This document shows positions 34,766-43,329 of a stretch of DNA of 64,000 nucleotides, piece after piece. Made by a program: the position numbers and the translations under genes. Each line of letters begins with the position of its first letter. Positions within the stretch are counted from its first letter, which is position 1. The stretch is from NCBI GenBank assembly GCA_002305415.1, contig DBQX01000082.1, forward strand, positions 23,533-87,532. The letters run 5' to 3'. This DNA comes from Actinomycetales bacterium UBA1383. GTDB taxonomy: Bacteria > Actinomycetota > Actinomycetes > Actinomycetales > Actinomycetaceae. The notes below the pieces were generated by a model. That model saw only the letters and a program-made list of their open reading frames with translations. It ran no database searches and was not told where the DNA came from.

Positions 34766-37360
34766 ATGACCGGTCCTGCCCTCAACCTCCTCCTCGACTC
34801 GCTCGAGGACCAGGGGGGTGCCGACCCCGACGCCCTGTATGAGGCCTTCCACGGCTGGGCCGCGTCCACAGGCCGCCCGCTGTACGAGCACCAGGACGAG
34901 GCGCTCACGGCGCTCCTGACGGGGGCACACGTGATCGTGAACACCCCCACCGGCTCCGGCAAGTCGATCGTCGCGCAGGCCGCCCACGTCGTGGCGCTCG
35001 CGCGCGGCGAGCGCACCTTCTACACGGCCCCGCTCAAGGCGCTCGTGTCCGAGAAGTTCTTCGACCTCGTCGCCCTCTTCGGCGCCCCCAACGTGGGCAT
35101 GGTCACGGGCGACACCGCCATCAACACCGGGGCGCCCATCATCTGCTGCACCGCCGAGATCCTCGCGAACCAGTCGCTCCGCGAAGGGGATGCGCTCGAC
35201 GCTGGCGTGGTCGTGATGGACGAGTTCCACTTCTACGCCGATCCGCAACGCGGCTGGGCCTGGCAGGTGCCGCTGCTCGAACTCTCCCGGCCGCAGTTCG
35301 TGCTGATGTCCGCCACGCTCGGGGACACCTCGTTCTTCGCCGCTGACCTCCGCCGGCGCACCGGGCGCGAGGTGGAGACGATCACGACCGCCCGCCGCCC
35401 GGTGCCGCTCACCTACAGCTACTCCGTCGAGCCCCTGCAGGACGTCCTCGTGGAGCTCGTGAACACCGGCCGCTCCCCCGCCTACGTGGTCCACTTCGCC
35501 CAGAAGGACGCCGTCGAACGCGCCCAGTCCCTCACCTCGGTCCAGGTGGCGTCCCGGGAGCGGCGCGAGGCGATCGCAGGCCGGATCAGCGGTTTCACCT
35601 TCTCGCGCGGCTTCGGGGCCACCCTCTCGCGGCTGCTGCGCCTTGGTATCGGGGTGCACCACGCCGGGATGCTGCCCCGCTACCGCCGTCTGGTGGAGCA
35701 ACTCACGCAGGAGGGCCTGCTCTCGGTGGTGTGCGGCACCGACACCCTCGGCGTCGGGATCAACGTGCCCATCCGGACCGTGGTGTTCACGGCGCTCACC
35801 AAGTACGACGGCGAGCGCTCCCGCCACCTCACCGCGAGGGAGTTCCACCAGATCGCGGGTCGCGCCGGCCGCGCGGGCTACGACACCGTCGGCGAGGTGA
35901 TCGTCCAGGCACCGGAACACGTGATCGAGAACGCGAAGGCGCTGGCACGGGCGGGTGACGACGAGCGCAAGCGGCGCAGGATCGTCCGGAAGAAGGCGCC
36001 GCCGGGGCTCGTGAACTGGACCGACAAGACGTTCGAGCGCCTGCGGGATTCCGAGCCCGAGCCTCTCACCAGCCAGTTCCGGGTGACACACGCGCTGGTG
36101 CTCAATGTCCTCGCACGGCCGGGCGACCCCGTCGCGCACCTCGCGAGGCTGCTCACCGACAACCATGAACCCCGCACGGACCGCAACCCCCACCTGCGCC
36201 GCGCCGTCGCCATCTACCGGTCGCTGCGCCAGGCGGGCGTCGTCGAGCACCTCGGCAGCGCCGAGGCGGGCGACGGTCCGCGCCTGCGCCTGACGGTCGA
36301 CCTGCCCGACGAGTTCGCGCTCAACGCGCCGCTGTCGCCCTTCGCCTTCGCGGCGGTCGAGCTGCTCGATCCGCAGGAGCCCTCCTTCACCCTGGACGTC
36401 GTGAGCGTGATCGAGGCGACCCTGGAGGATCCTCGGCCGGTGCTGTACGCCCAGGCCTTCGCCGCGCGCGGAGATGCCGTCGCCGCGATGAAGGCGGAGG
36501 GCATGGACTACGACGAACGCATGGACGCCCTTGCCGAGGTCACCTGGCCGCAGCCGCTCGCCGAGCTGCTCTCCGCAGCCCTGCGGCAGTACGCCCACAC
36601 GAATCCGTGGGTCCTCGAGTATGAACTCAGCCCGAAGTCGGTGGTCCGGGAGATGGTCGAGAACGCCATGACCTTCTCGGACCTGATCGCCCGCTACCAG
36701 CTCGGACGCAGCGAGGGCGTCGTCCTCCGCTACCTCTCGGACGCCTACCAGGCGCTGCGCCAGTCGGTGCCCGACTCGGCGCGGACCGAGGAGGTTCTCG
36801 CCCTCACGCGCTGGCTTGGAGGCCTTGTACGCTCCGTCGACTCCTCGCTCCTCGACGAGTGGGCGGCCCTCCATGAGGACGAGAAGGACCTCCCAGCCGC
36901 CGGCGAGCGCCCCTTCGGGGCGGACGACGACGGCGTCGTCGCCTTCTCCCGCAACCGGCACGCGTTCCGGAACGCGATCCGGCGGGCACTCTTCGGCCGC
37001 GTGGAGGCGCTGGCCCGGGAGGACTGGGAGGCGCTCGGTGCCCTCGACGAGGCGATCGGGTGGGACGCGGCGAGGTGGCAGGACGCGGCCGCGGCGTACT
37101 GGCAGGAACACGACTGGCTGGGCACCGGGCCCCATGCCCGCAGCGCGGCGATGCTGTCGATCGTCGAGCGTCCCGACGACGCCGACTGGGTGCGCGCCCG
37201 CATGCGGGTCCCGGAGGACGGGACGCACTGGCTCGTCCGGCAGCGCCTCGACGACCCGGAGGGGGACGCGGACTGGGAGCTGGTGGCACGGATCGACGTC
37301 GACGCCTCCGACCGTGACCGCGCCGTGCGAGTCGCCGATCTCGCGCTCGGCACGATGTAA
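34766..37360 (+). CDS. Ski2-like DEAD/DEAH-box helicase with DUF3516
   Basis: 864-residue ATP-dependent RNA helicase. Motif I TPTGSGKS (about 60), motif II MDEFHF (about 150), motif III MSATLGD, and motif VI HQIAGRAGRAGYD (about 362) are in order. The remaining 440 residues match the actinobacterial DUF3516 extension. RNA decay or ribosome work is suspected from the Ski2 relationship, not shown. ATG 34766 (or GTG 34763) follows GTGGGACAATG, where GACAAT, six bases before the ATG, may serve as -10. The TAA stop is the first part of the iron box ahead of the VIT gene. Confidence 0.85.
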   Translation: MTGPALNLLLDSLEDQGGADPDALYEAFHGWAASTGRPLYEHQDEALTALLTGAHVIVNTPTGSGKSIVAQAAHVVALARGERTFYTAPLKALVSEKFFDLVALFGAPNVGMVTGDTAINTGAPIICCTAEILANQSLREGDALDAGVVVMDEFHFYADPQRGWAWQVPLLELSRPQFVLMSATLGDTSFFAADLRRRTGREVETITTARRPVPLTYSYSVEPLQDVLVELVNTGRSPAYVVHFAQKDAVERAQSLTSVQVASRERREAIAGRISGFTFSRGFGATLSRLLRLGIGVHHAGMLPRYRRLVEQLTQEGLLSVVCGTDTLGVGINVPIRTVVFTALTKYDGERSRHLTAREFHQIAGRAGRAGYDTVGEVIVQAPEHVIENAKALARAGDDERKRRRIVRKKAPPGLVNWTDKTFERLRDSEPEPLTSQFRVTHALVLNVLARPGDPVAHLARLLTDNHEPRTDRNPHLRRAVAIYRSLRQAGVVEHLGSAEAGDGPRLRLTVDLPDEFALNAPLSPFAFAAVELLDPQEPSFTLDVVSVIEATLEDPRPVLYAQAFAARGDAVAAMKAEGMDYDERMDALAEVTWPQPLAELLSAALRQYAHTNPWVLEYELSPKSVVREMVENAMTFSDLIARYQLGRSEGVVLRYLSDAYQALRQSVPDSARTEEVLALTRWLGGLVRSVDSSLLDEWAALHEDEKDLPAAGERPFGADDDGVVAFSRNRHAFRNAIRRALFGRVEALAREDWEALGALDEAIGWDAARWQDAAAAYWQEHDWLGTGPHARSAAMLSIVERPDDADWVRARMRVPEDGTHWLVRQRLDDPEGDADWELVARIDVDASDRDRAVRVADLALGTM

Positions 37361-37376
37361 GGCAAGCCTCACCTGC
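37358..37376. promoter_or_regulatory. DtxR/IdeR-like iron box upstream of the VIT gene
   Basis: TAAGGCAAGCCTCACCTGC matches the known iron-box consensus TWAGGTWAGSCTWACCTWA at 15 of 19 positions; the better half is AGGCAAGCCT. It lies just upstream of the predicted -35, a position expected for activation rather than blocking. Downstream is a VIT-family iron transporter, which fits iron control. Confidence 0.65.
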
Positions 37377-37378
37377 GA

Positions 37379-37407
37379 TGACACCCCGTTGCCGCACGAC
37401 GTACCGT
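37379..37407 (+). promoter_or_regulatory. VIT gene promoter
   Basis: TGACAC (37379-37384) and TACCGT (37402-37407) with a 17-base spacer; start near 37414, leader of about 22 bases carrying AGAGGAG before the GTG at 37436. Confidence 0.6.
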
Positions 37408-37435
37408 AACGGTGAGCACACGGAGAGGAGCGCCG

Positions 37436-38134
37436 GTGTCCGTGACCCTTGCGAAGCAGCCCGACTCGGTCTCCGCCCGCCTCAACAAGCTGCGCGCGGG
37501 CGTCCTCGGGGCCAACGACGGGATCGTGTCCGTCGCCGCCACCGTCATCGGTGTCGCGGCAGCGACCGACTCGGTACCGATCATCGCGGCCGCCGGCGTC
37601 GCGGCCCTCAGCGCGGGGGCGTTCTCGATGGCAACCGGCGAGTACATCTCCGTCTCCACGCAGCGTGACACCGAGGAAGCGATCGTCGAGCGTGTCTCGC
37701 GCTCGTCGAACGGCGACCCCGACGGCATCCTCGACACCCTCTCGACCGACCTCGAACGCCGTGGCGTCGCGCCGGAAACCGCCCGTCTGGCCGCCACCGA
37801 CATGATCCGGCACGACGCGGTGGGCGCCCTCTCCTGCATCGAGGGGATCGACCCGGACGACCTCGTCAACCCCTGGCACGCGGCCTGGGCCTCGTTCTTC
37901 TCCTTCATCGCCGGAGCCGCCCTGCCGGTTGCCGCGATCCTGCTGTTCCCCGCGGCGGTGCGGATCCCGGCCACCTTCGCGATGGTGCTCGTGGCCCTCG
38001 CGCTGACCGGTTTCGTCTCCGCCAGCCTCGGCGAGGCCCAGAGGAGCCGGGCGGTCGTTCGCACCATCGTCGGCGGGGCGCTCGCGATGGCCGTCACGTG
38101 GGGAATCGGGACGCTCTTCGACATCCGCGTGTAG
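37436..38134 (+). CDS. VIT1/CCC1-family iron/manganese transporter
   Basis: Membrane transporter exporting or storing Fe2+/Mn2+, 232 residues. It has the family start KLRAGVLGANDGIVSVAATVIGVAAA, five hydrophobic helices, GAFSMATGEYISVSTQRDTEEA with the metal-site Glu, and a short cytosolic segment. The C-terminal FVSASLGEA is conserved. GTG 37436 is preceded by AGAGGAG; a GTG at 37412 would add eight residues and lies at the transcription start. Iron control through the upstream box is likely. Confidence 0.9.
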   Translation: MSVTLAKQPDSVSARLNKLRAGVLGANDGIVSVAATVIGVAAATDSVPIIAAAGVAALSAGAFSMATGEYISVSTQRDTEEAIVERVSRSSNGDPDGILDTLSTDLERRGVAPETARLAATDMIRHDAVGALSCIEGIDPDDLVNPWHAAWASFFSFIAGAALPVAAILLFPAAVRIPATFAMVLVALALTGFVSASLGEAQRSRAVVRTIVGGALAMAVTWGIGTLFDIRV

Positions 38135-38154
38135 GCGGCGAGTAGGCTCGAGGA

Positions 38155-38865
38155 GTGGATGACGTCGCGGAACGGTGGCAGCTCCTCGCCGGGCGCATCG
38201 AGAGGGCCTGTGGCGTGGTGGGCCGCGATCCTGCCACGGTTGACGTCCTCGCGGCGGTGAAGACGCAGCCGCCGGATCGCATCGTCGCCGTGCTTGCCGC
38301 GGGCGCCCGGATCCTCGGCCACAACCGCGCACAGGAGCTGGCGGACGTGGCTCCCGCGGTCCGTGCCTCGTGGCCTGGCCCGTTCGAGAACCACTTCATC
38401 GGTGCGCTGCAGACCAACAAGGTGAACCAGGTGATGCGGCACGTCTCCTGCGTGCAGTCGGTCGACCGCCTCGAACTCGCGGGCAAGCTCGCCCGTGCGG
38501 CGATGCGCGACGGACGCGTCCTCGACGTGTTCGTCGAGGTGAACTCGTCCGCGGAACCGACCAAGGCCGGGGTGCGGCCCCACGACGCGGTGGCGTTCTG
38601 CGGGGAGGTGGCAGCGCTGGAAGGGCTGCGCCTGCGGGGACTGATGACCGTGGGCGCGAACTCGCCGGACCAGGGCGTGGTGCGCGCCAGCTACGAGGTC
38701 ATGGCCCAGCTCTCCGCCGAGGTCCGCGCGTCCGGCCTCCCCGGGACCGCGGAGGCCACGGAACTCTCGATGGGCATGAGCGGAGACCTGGAGATCGCGA
38801 TCGCGGCGGGCGCGACGATGGTCCGGGTGGGGACGGCCCTGTTCGGCCCTCGCACCGTCCGCTGA
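38155..38865 (+). CDS. YggS-family PLP homeostasis protein
   Basis: Pyridoxal-phosphate carrier involved in vitamin B6 and amino acid homeostasis, 236 residues. PLP Lys in LAAVKTQPPDRI (about 36), FIGALQTNK, and the phosphate-binding ELSMGMSGDLEIAIAAGATMVRVGTALFG. GTG start with both GAGGA and a TAGGCT box six bases upstream, so it may be read leaderless. Ends five bases before the glnS stop on the other strand. Confidence 0.93.
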   Translation: MDDVAERWQLLAGRIERACGVVGRDPATVDVLAAVKTQPPDRIVAVLAAGARILGHNRAQELADVAPAVRASWPGPFENHFIGALQTNKVNQVMRHVSCVQSVDRLELAGKLARAAMRDGRVLDVFVEVNSSAEPTKAGVRPHDAVAFCGEVAALEGLRLRGLMTVGANSPDQGVVRASYEVMAQLSAEVRASGLPGTAEATELSMGMSGDLEIAIAAGATMVRVGTALFGPRTVR

Positions 38866-38869
38866 CGGG

Positions 38870-40570
38870 CTAGTGCCGCTGCCGCTTCTGCAGCGCGGCC
38901 CACTCGTCCTTGAGCCCGACCGTCTGGTGGAAGTGCAGTGGCTGGGTGGTGTCATGGCAGAAGTACCCGAGCCGCTCGAACTGGACCACGCTCCCACCGG
39001 GGGTGTCGGCGAGCGCGGACTCCGCCTTGCAGCCCTCGAGCACCAGGCGTGAGGCCGGGTTGAGGTCATCCCAGGGATCACCGGTCCGTTCCCCCGGGAC
39101 CGGCGCCGTGAACAGCCGGTCGTACTCGGCCACCGTCACGTCGATGGCGTGCGGGACCGAGACCCAGTGCATGGTCGACCTGACCCGGCGGCCGTCCGGG
39201 GCACTCCCCCCGCGCGTGGCGGGGTCATAGGTGGCCTGGACCTCGACGACGACGCCGTCCTCATCCGTGACCACGCCGGTCGCGGTCACGAGGTACGCAC
39301 CCCGCAACCGCACCTCCCGACCCGGCGCGAGACGGAAGTACTTCGGGGGCGGGACGACTGCGAAGTCGTCCCGCTCGATGTAGAGCTCCCCCGTGAAGGG
39401 CACCCGCCGCGTGCCGTCGGCGGGGTTCTCGGGGTTGTTGCCGATCTCGAACCACTCCACCACCGGCCTGCCCGCCTCATCGGTCGGCCAGTTCGTCAGC
39501 ACGAGTCGCAGCGGCCGGAGCACGGCCATCCGCCGCAACGCGGTCCGGTTGAGTTCGGCGCGCACGAAGGACTCCAGCAACTCGATCTCGTGCCGGGAGT
39601 TGGTGCGCGAGACACCGATGAATCCGCAGAAGTCCCGGATCGCGGCGGCGGGATAGCCGCGGCGGCGCAGGCCCCGCAGCGTCGGGAGGCGCGGGTCGTC
39701 CCAGCCGTCGACGTGGCCCTCCGCGACGAGCAGCGCGAGCCTGCGCTTGGACATCAGGGTGTGGGTCAGCTCCAGGCGGGCGAACTCGGTCTGCCGGGGC
39801 GTGTCGAAGGGAAGCGGCAGGTGGGCGAGGAACCAGTCGTACAGCGGGCGGTGGCTGTCGAACTCGAGCGTGCAGAAGCTGTGGGTGACGCCCTCGATGG
39901 CGTCGGACTGTCCGTGGGCCCAGTCGTAGGTCGGGTAGATGCACCACTCGTCCCCGGTACGATGGTGGTGCTCCCGCCGGATGCGGTACATGATCGGGTC
40001 CCGGAGCTGCATGTTCTCGTGGTTCATGTCGATACGGGCGCGCAGGACCCTCGATCCGTCCGGGAACTCCCCCGCGCGCATACGCCGCAACAGGTCGAGG
40101 TTCTCCTCGGGCGTGCGGTCCCGGTAGGGGCTCTCGACCCCCGGACGCCCGAACCCGCCACGCTGGGCGGAGATGGTCTCGCTGTCCTGGTCGTCGACGA
40201 AGGCGAGGCCATGCCTGACCAGGTGCTCGGCCCACTCGTACAGGGTCCCGAAGTAGTCCGAGGCGTGGATCACCCGTTCGGGCGCGTAGCCGAGCCAGGC
40301 GATGTCCTCGACGATCCCGTCGACGAAGTGCTGTTCCTCGGTCTCGGGGTTGGTGTCGTCGAACCGGAGGTTGCAGGTCCCTCCGAACTCGGCGGCGATG
40401 CCGAAGTCGAGGACGATCGCCTTGGCGTGGCCGATGTGGAGGTACCCGTTGGGCTCCGGGGGGAACCGGGTCTGGACCCGCCCGCCGAAGGTGCCCCGCT
40501 CCATGTCCTGGCGCACCATCTCCCGCACGAAGTCGCTGGCAGGGGTGGGCGCGGCAGAGGGAGCGGTCAT
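38870..40570 (-). CDS. glnS: Glutaminyl-tRNA synthetase
   Basis: Class I synthetase charging tRNA-Gln directly, 566 residues. FPPEPNGYLHIGHAKAI holds the HIGH motif, LMSKRRLALLV the KMSKS loop, and the two beta-barrel anticodon domains fill the C-terminal 230 residues. Presence of glnS is unusual among actinobacteria, many of which use GatCAB transamidation; the gene may be a lineage acquisition. ATG 40570 is chosen because TACTTT lies seven bases upstream (leaderless). Confidence 0.95.
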   Translation of the reverse strand: MTAPSAAPTPASDFVREMVRQDMERGTFGGRVQTRFPPEPNGYLHIGHAKAIVLDFGIAAEFGGTCNLRFDDTNPETEEQHFVDGIVEDIAWLGYAPERVIHASDYFGTLYEWAEHLVRHGLAFVDDQDSETISAQRGGFGRPGVESPYRDRTPEENLDLLRRMRAGEFPDGSRVLRARIDMNHENMQLRDPIMYRIRREHHHRTGDEWCIYPTYDWAHGQSDAIEGVTHSFCTLEFDSHRPLYDWFLAHLPLPFDTPRQTEFARLELTHTLMSKRRLALLVAEGHVDGWDDPRLPTLRGLRRRGYPAAAIRDFCGFIGVSRTNSRHEIELLESFVRAELNRTALRRMAVLRPLRLVLTNWPTDEAGRPVVEWFEIGNNPENPADGTRRVPFTGELYIERDDFAVVPPPKYFRLAPGREVRLRGAYLVTATGVVTDEDGVVVEVQATYDPATRGGSAPDGRRVRSTMHWVSVPHAIDVTVAEYDRLFTAPVPGERTGDPWDDLNPASRLVLEGCKAESALADTPGGSVVQFERLGYFCHDTTQPLHFHQTVGLKDEWAALQKRQRH

Positions 40571-40577
40571 GAGCGCA

Positions 40578-40583
40578 AAAGTA
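40578..40583 (-). promoter_or_regulatory. Leaderless -10 box of glnS
   Basis: TACTTT on the minus strand, seven bases before the ATG; among the clearest of the leaderless signals here because the AT-rich patch stands out against GC-rich flanks. Confidence 0.6.
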
Positions 40584-40607
40584 GCACGATCGGACTCCCG
40601 CCCCGGG

Positions 40608-40689
40608 TGCGCGAGGCGGGACTCGAACCCGCACGTCCGGGGACACTGGAACCTAAATCCAGCGCGGCTGCCAGTTACGCCACTCGCGC
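40608..40689 (-). tRNA. tRNA-Leu (anticodon TAG)
   Basis: 82 bases with a long variable arm, acceptor GCGCGAG/CTCGCGC, anticodon loop TTTAGGT giving TAG (reads CUA), and T-loop GGTTCGAGTCC. CCA not encoded. A TACACT box on the minus strand (40703-40698) could be its -10. Confidence 0.94.
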
Positions 40690-40717
40690 GTCCCACCAGT
40701 GTACGGGTGCCGGCCCG

Positions 40718-41188
40718 TCACCCCAGACCGAGGTCGCGCCGTACCCGGGCCACGTGCCCGGCCGCACGGACGTTGCGATAGGCGTGGCTCACGGTCCCGT
40801 CCGGGGCGATGACGAAGGTCGAGCGGATGACCCCTTCCGACACCCGGCCGTAGAGCTTCTTCTCACCGAACGCCCCGTACGCCTTCGCCACGGCGTTGTC
40901 CGGGTCGGACGCGAGGGGGAAGTTCAGGTTCTCCTTCTCGGCGAAGGTGCGCAGCTTCGCCGGCTGGTCCGGGGAGATCCCCACCACGGAGTACCCCGCG
41001 GACGCCAGCGAATTCAGCGAGTCACGGAAGTCGCAGGCCTCGGTCGTGCACCCGGGGGTCATCGCCGCGGGGTAGAAGTACACGATGACCCCGCGCTCGG
41101 CACCCCGCACGACCGCGGCGAGGGACACCTCACCGTCCGCCGTCGCCAAGGTGAACGGCGGTGCGGGCTGGCCGACCTCGACATTCAT
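40718..41188 (-). CDS. bcp: Thioredoxin-dependent peroxiredoxin, BCP/PrxQ type
   Basis: Thiol peroxidase detoxifying hydroperoxides, 156 residues. Peroxidatic Cys in YPAAMTPGCTTEACDFRD, where the second Cys (five residues on) is the resolving Cys of atypical two-Cys BCP. ATG with AGGAGG six bases upstream gives MNVEVGQPAPPFTL. It lies between two tRNA genes. Confidence 0.93.
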   Translation of the reverse strand: MNVEVGQPAPPFTLATADGEVSLAAVVRGAERGVIVYFYPAAMTPGCTTEACDFRDSLNSLASAGYSVVGISPDQPAKLRTFAEKENLNFPLASDPDNAVAKAYGAFGEKKLYGRVSEGVIRSTFVIAPDGTVSHAYRNVRAAGHVARVRRDLGLG

Positions 41189-41266
41189 GGGCCCTCCTCT
41201 CGTCCACGCCAACGGTAACGCCTGCCCTCGGGCCTCCGCGCGGCGGGAGGCGGGAGACCGCGCGAT

Positions 41267-41296
41267 TTGGCGCAGGTGGCGGCACACTGGTAATGT
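41267..41296 (+). promoter_or_regulatory. tRNA-Lys promoter
   Basis: TTGGCG (41267-41272), 18-base spacer, TAATGT (41291-41296); the mature tRNA begins 14 bases later. Confidence 0.7.
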
Positions 41297-41309
41297 TTCT
41301 CAGGCGATT

Positions 41310-41385
<76 letters not shown>

Positions 41386-41388
41386 CGA

Positions 41389-41413
41389 GGGGCCGGGGAT
41401 GACCCGGCCCCTT
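41389..41413 (+). terminator. Terminator of tRNA-Lys
   Basis: GGGGCCGGG (41389-41397), five-base loop, CCCGGCCCC (41403-41411), followed by only TT. Strong stem with a poor T-run, right after the encoded CCA. Confidence 0.7.
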
Positions 41414-41465
41414 CGCTGTCCGGGCAGTGTCGCGTCTTGGAAGTGTCGCCGTCGCGGCAGTTGGG

Positions 41466-42722
41466 TCAGGACCGCTCGAACACCGCCCGCGCCACCCGCC
41501 ATACGTGGGAACGGCGCGCCTGCGCCGGCTCGGCCCACGGGTGCTCCACGAGCATCTCCGCCCACAACGGCTCGATGAGCTCGTACGTCACCCAGCGCTC
41601 GAGGTCGTGGTAGAGGTCGAAGCCACGCGGGGTGAGGCGATAGCCTCCCTCAACCGGGGACAGCCAGCGGCCGAGGGCGAGCAGGGCGAGCGCGGCCCTC
41701 AGGACGCCAGCCGGCACGGCCCCGAAGGTGCCTCGCGTCTCACGCAGGTCGACACCGCCCGCGTACGCCTGCCAGAAGGAGTCGTAGAGCGCCCCGGCCC
41801 TCCCGAGGTGCAGCCACCGCGCGATCGGCAACCGCCCGGACTCGACTGACTCGCAGTACTGCCGCAGGCCGAAGTGGTTCACCCAGAAGTCGCGGCCGGC
41901 GAAGGAGGCGGAGCCCGCCCCCATCCCGACGAACCGGGGACGGGTGATCGAGGTGTAGGAGGTGGCGCCGACCCGGTTGAAGGTCCACACGGAGCGCCGT
42001 TCGTACCCGGCCTCGGACGCGATCCGCGTGGCGGCCCGCAGCACCGCGTGCTCCCTGTCACGGTCGTGGCGCGCCGCCCCGAACGGCGTGTACCCGAACC
42101 GCATCAGGGGGTACGTCGAGACCTGGTCGACGCCGAGAGCGAGACATGTCCGCAGGTCCGTCAGGAAGGCGCCGGCAGTCGCGGGGTCGTCGTCCCACGC
42201 GACGTCGACGATCAGGTCGACGTCGACCGTGAACCGCCCGACGGCGTTCTCGACGGCGGCGAGGGCGGCCGCCGCGTCATGGGGGCGGCCCAGCCGGCGG
42301 AGCACGTCGTCGTGGAAGGACTGCGCGCCCACGCTGACCGCGGAGAACCCCAGTGCCGCGAGACGGTCGAGGCCGGCGCGCGTGCCGTGCGTGGGCAGGA
42401 CCTCGATGGCACGCTCGCCCGTGACCGGGATCCGTGCCACGAGGGCCGCCAGCGCGTCCGGGTAGAGGGTCGGAGTCCCTCCCCCGATGTACAACGAGGT
42501 GAACGGCACCCGGCCCGCGTCGTCGCAGGCTGCGACCAGGTCGTCCACCTCGGTCCCGAGTGCGGCGAAGTAGCGCCGCGCCAGCCCGTCATCGGCGAGG
42601 ACCTTGTTGTACGGGCAGAACGGGCAGATCTGCGCGCAGAACGGCACGTGCACGTACACGCCGACGCGGCCGGAGAAGGAGTCCGCCACCTGGCGCGGTG
42701 TCACTCGGCCCGGTGCCGCCAC
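41466..42722 (-). CDS. HemN/HemW-like radical SAM protein
   Basis: Radical SAM enzyme of the coproporphyrinogen-oxidase-like superfamily, 418 residues. VYVHVPFCAQICPFCPYNK carries the CX3CX2C iron-sulfur site (near residue 30), followed by LYIGGGTPTL and VGAQSFHD. The C-terminal 90 residues look like a winged-helix domain (LTPRGFDLYHDLERWV). The CPFCPYNK version differs from the CPYCDF of HemW and CSYCNC-type of HemN, so it may act on another substrate (haem or cobalamin chemistry is possible). GTG start, four bases after the GyrI-like gene, so translated together. Confidence 0.75.
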   Translation of the reverse strand: MAAPGRVTPRQVADSFSGRVGVYVHVPFCAQICPFCPYNKVLADDGLARRYFAALGTEVDDLVAACDDAGRVPFTSLYIGGGTPTLYPDALAALVARIPVTGERAIEVLPTHGTRAGLDRLAALGFSAVSVGAQSFHDDVLRRLGRPHDAAAALAAVENAVGRFTVDVDLIVDVAWDDDPATAGAFLTDLRTCLALGVDQVSTYPLMRFGYTPFGAARHDRDREHAVLRAATRIASEAGYERRSVWTFNRVGATSYTSITRPRFVGMGAGSASFAGRDFWVNHFGLRQYCESVESGRLPIARWLHLGRAGALYDSFWQAYAGGVDLRETRGTFGAVPAGVLRAALALLALGRWLSPVEGGYRLTPRGFDLYHDLERWVTYELIEPLWAEMLVEHPWAEPAQARRSHVWRVARAVFERS

Positions 42723-42726
42723 CCCG

Positions 42727-43188
42727 TCAGTCCGCGGACAGCGGCCAGCAGATGACGGTGCGGGTCTCCTCCGGCGGGGTGTCGGGCGGACTCCAGTACT
42801 CCTCCCACATCAGCGGCCCGAGGCTGCGTCCCCTCGCGGCGGCCGCCTGCTCGAGCGCCCCGTACTCCTGCGAGAGGGTCTCGTACGGTCCGACGTGGGT
42901 CGTCGTGATGACCTCCGACTCGGGCAGCACGAGGGGAACGACGTGGCCGTCCCCCTCGACCGGCTGCGCGACGGTGAAACCCGCCGCCACGGTGACGCCG
43001 TCGGCGTCCATGTCCGAGTACACGGCGATGGCGGGCCCTGTCCCCAGCAGCCCCCGCGGACCGAGGTACGCCGCGACGTCCTCGAAGGCCGGACCCATCA
43101 CCTCCGGGATCCTCTGGATCGAGGATCTGATCCGCACCACGGCCAGGTCCGTGCGTGGGGTTCGCAGGATGCGGATCTCGTGTGCCAT
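42727..43188 (-). CDS. GyrI-like small-molecule-binding protein
   Basis: 153-residue protein of the GyrI/AraC effector-binding (SHS2) superfamily. It has RSSIQRIPEVMGPAFEDVAAYL at the N-terminal half and ITTTHVGPYETLSQEYGALEQAAAARG, the latter typical of this fold. Members bind drugs or hydrophobic ligands. ATG preceded by GGAGGG. It forms a two-gene unit with the radical SAM gene, which suggests a shared ligand such as a tetrapyrrole; that is inference. Confidence 0.75.
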   Translation of the reverse strand: MAHEIRILRTPRTDLAVVRIRSSIQRIPEVMGPAFEDVAAYLGPRGLLGTGPAIAVYSDMDADGVTVAAGFTVAQPVEGDGHVVPLVLPESEVITTTHVGPYETLSQEYGALEQAAAARGRSLGPLMWEEYWSPPDTPPEETRTVICWPLSAD

Positions 43189-43329
43189 GTCGCCCTCCGG
43201 GTGCGCCGAACCCTCCCCAGTATGCCGCTCCACCGGCCCGGCGAGATCGCCTTCGAGGCCACAGGGTGCGCGTGCGGCAGCTACCGTGGGAATGTAGGCG
43301 CAGGATCGATCTGCTGGAGTGGACTGACA

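Noticed and set aside
34750..34768. GGGACAATGTGG before the helicase as a third DevR box
   Set aside because: Only the left half-site fits; the right half TGGTG does not match GTCCC.
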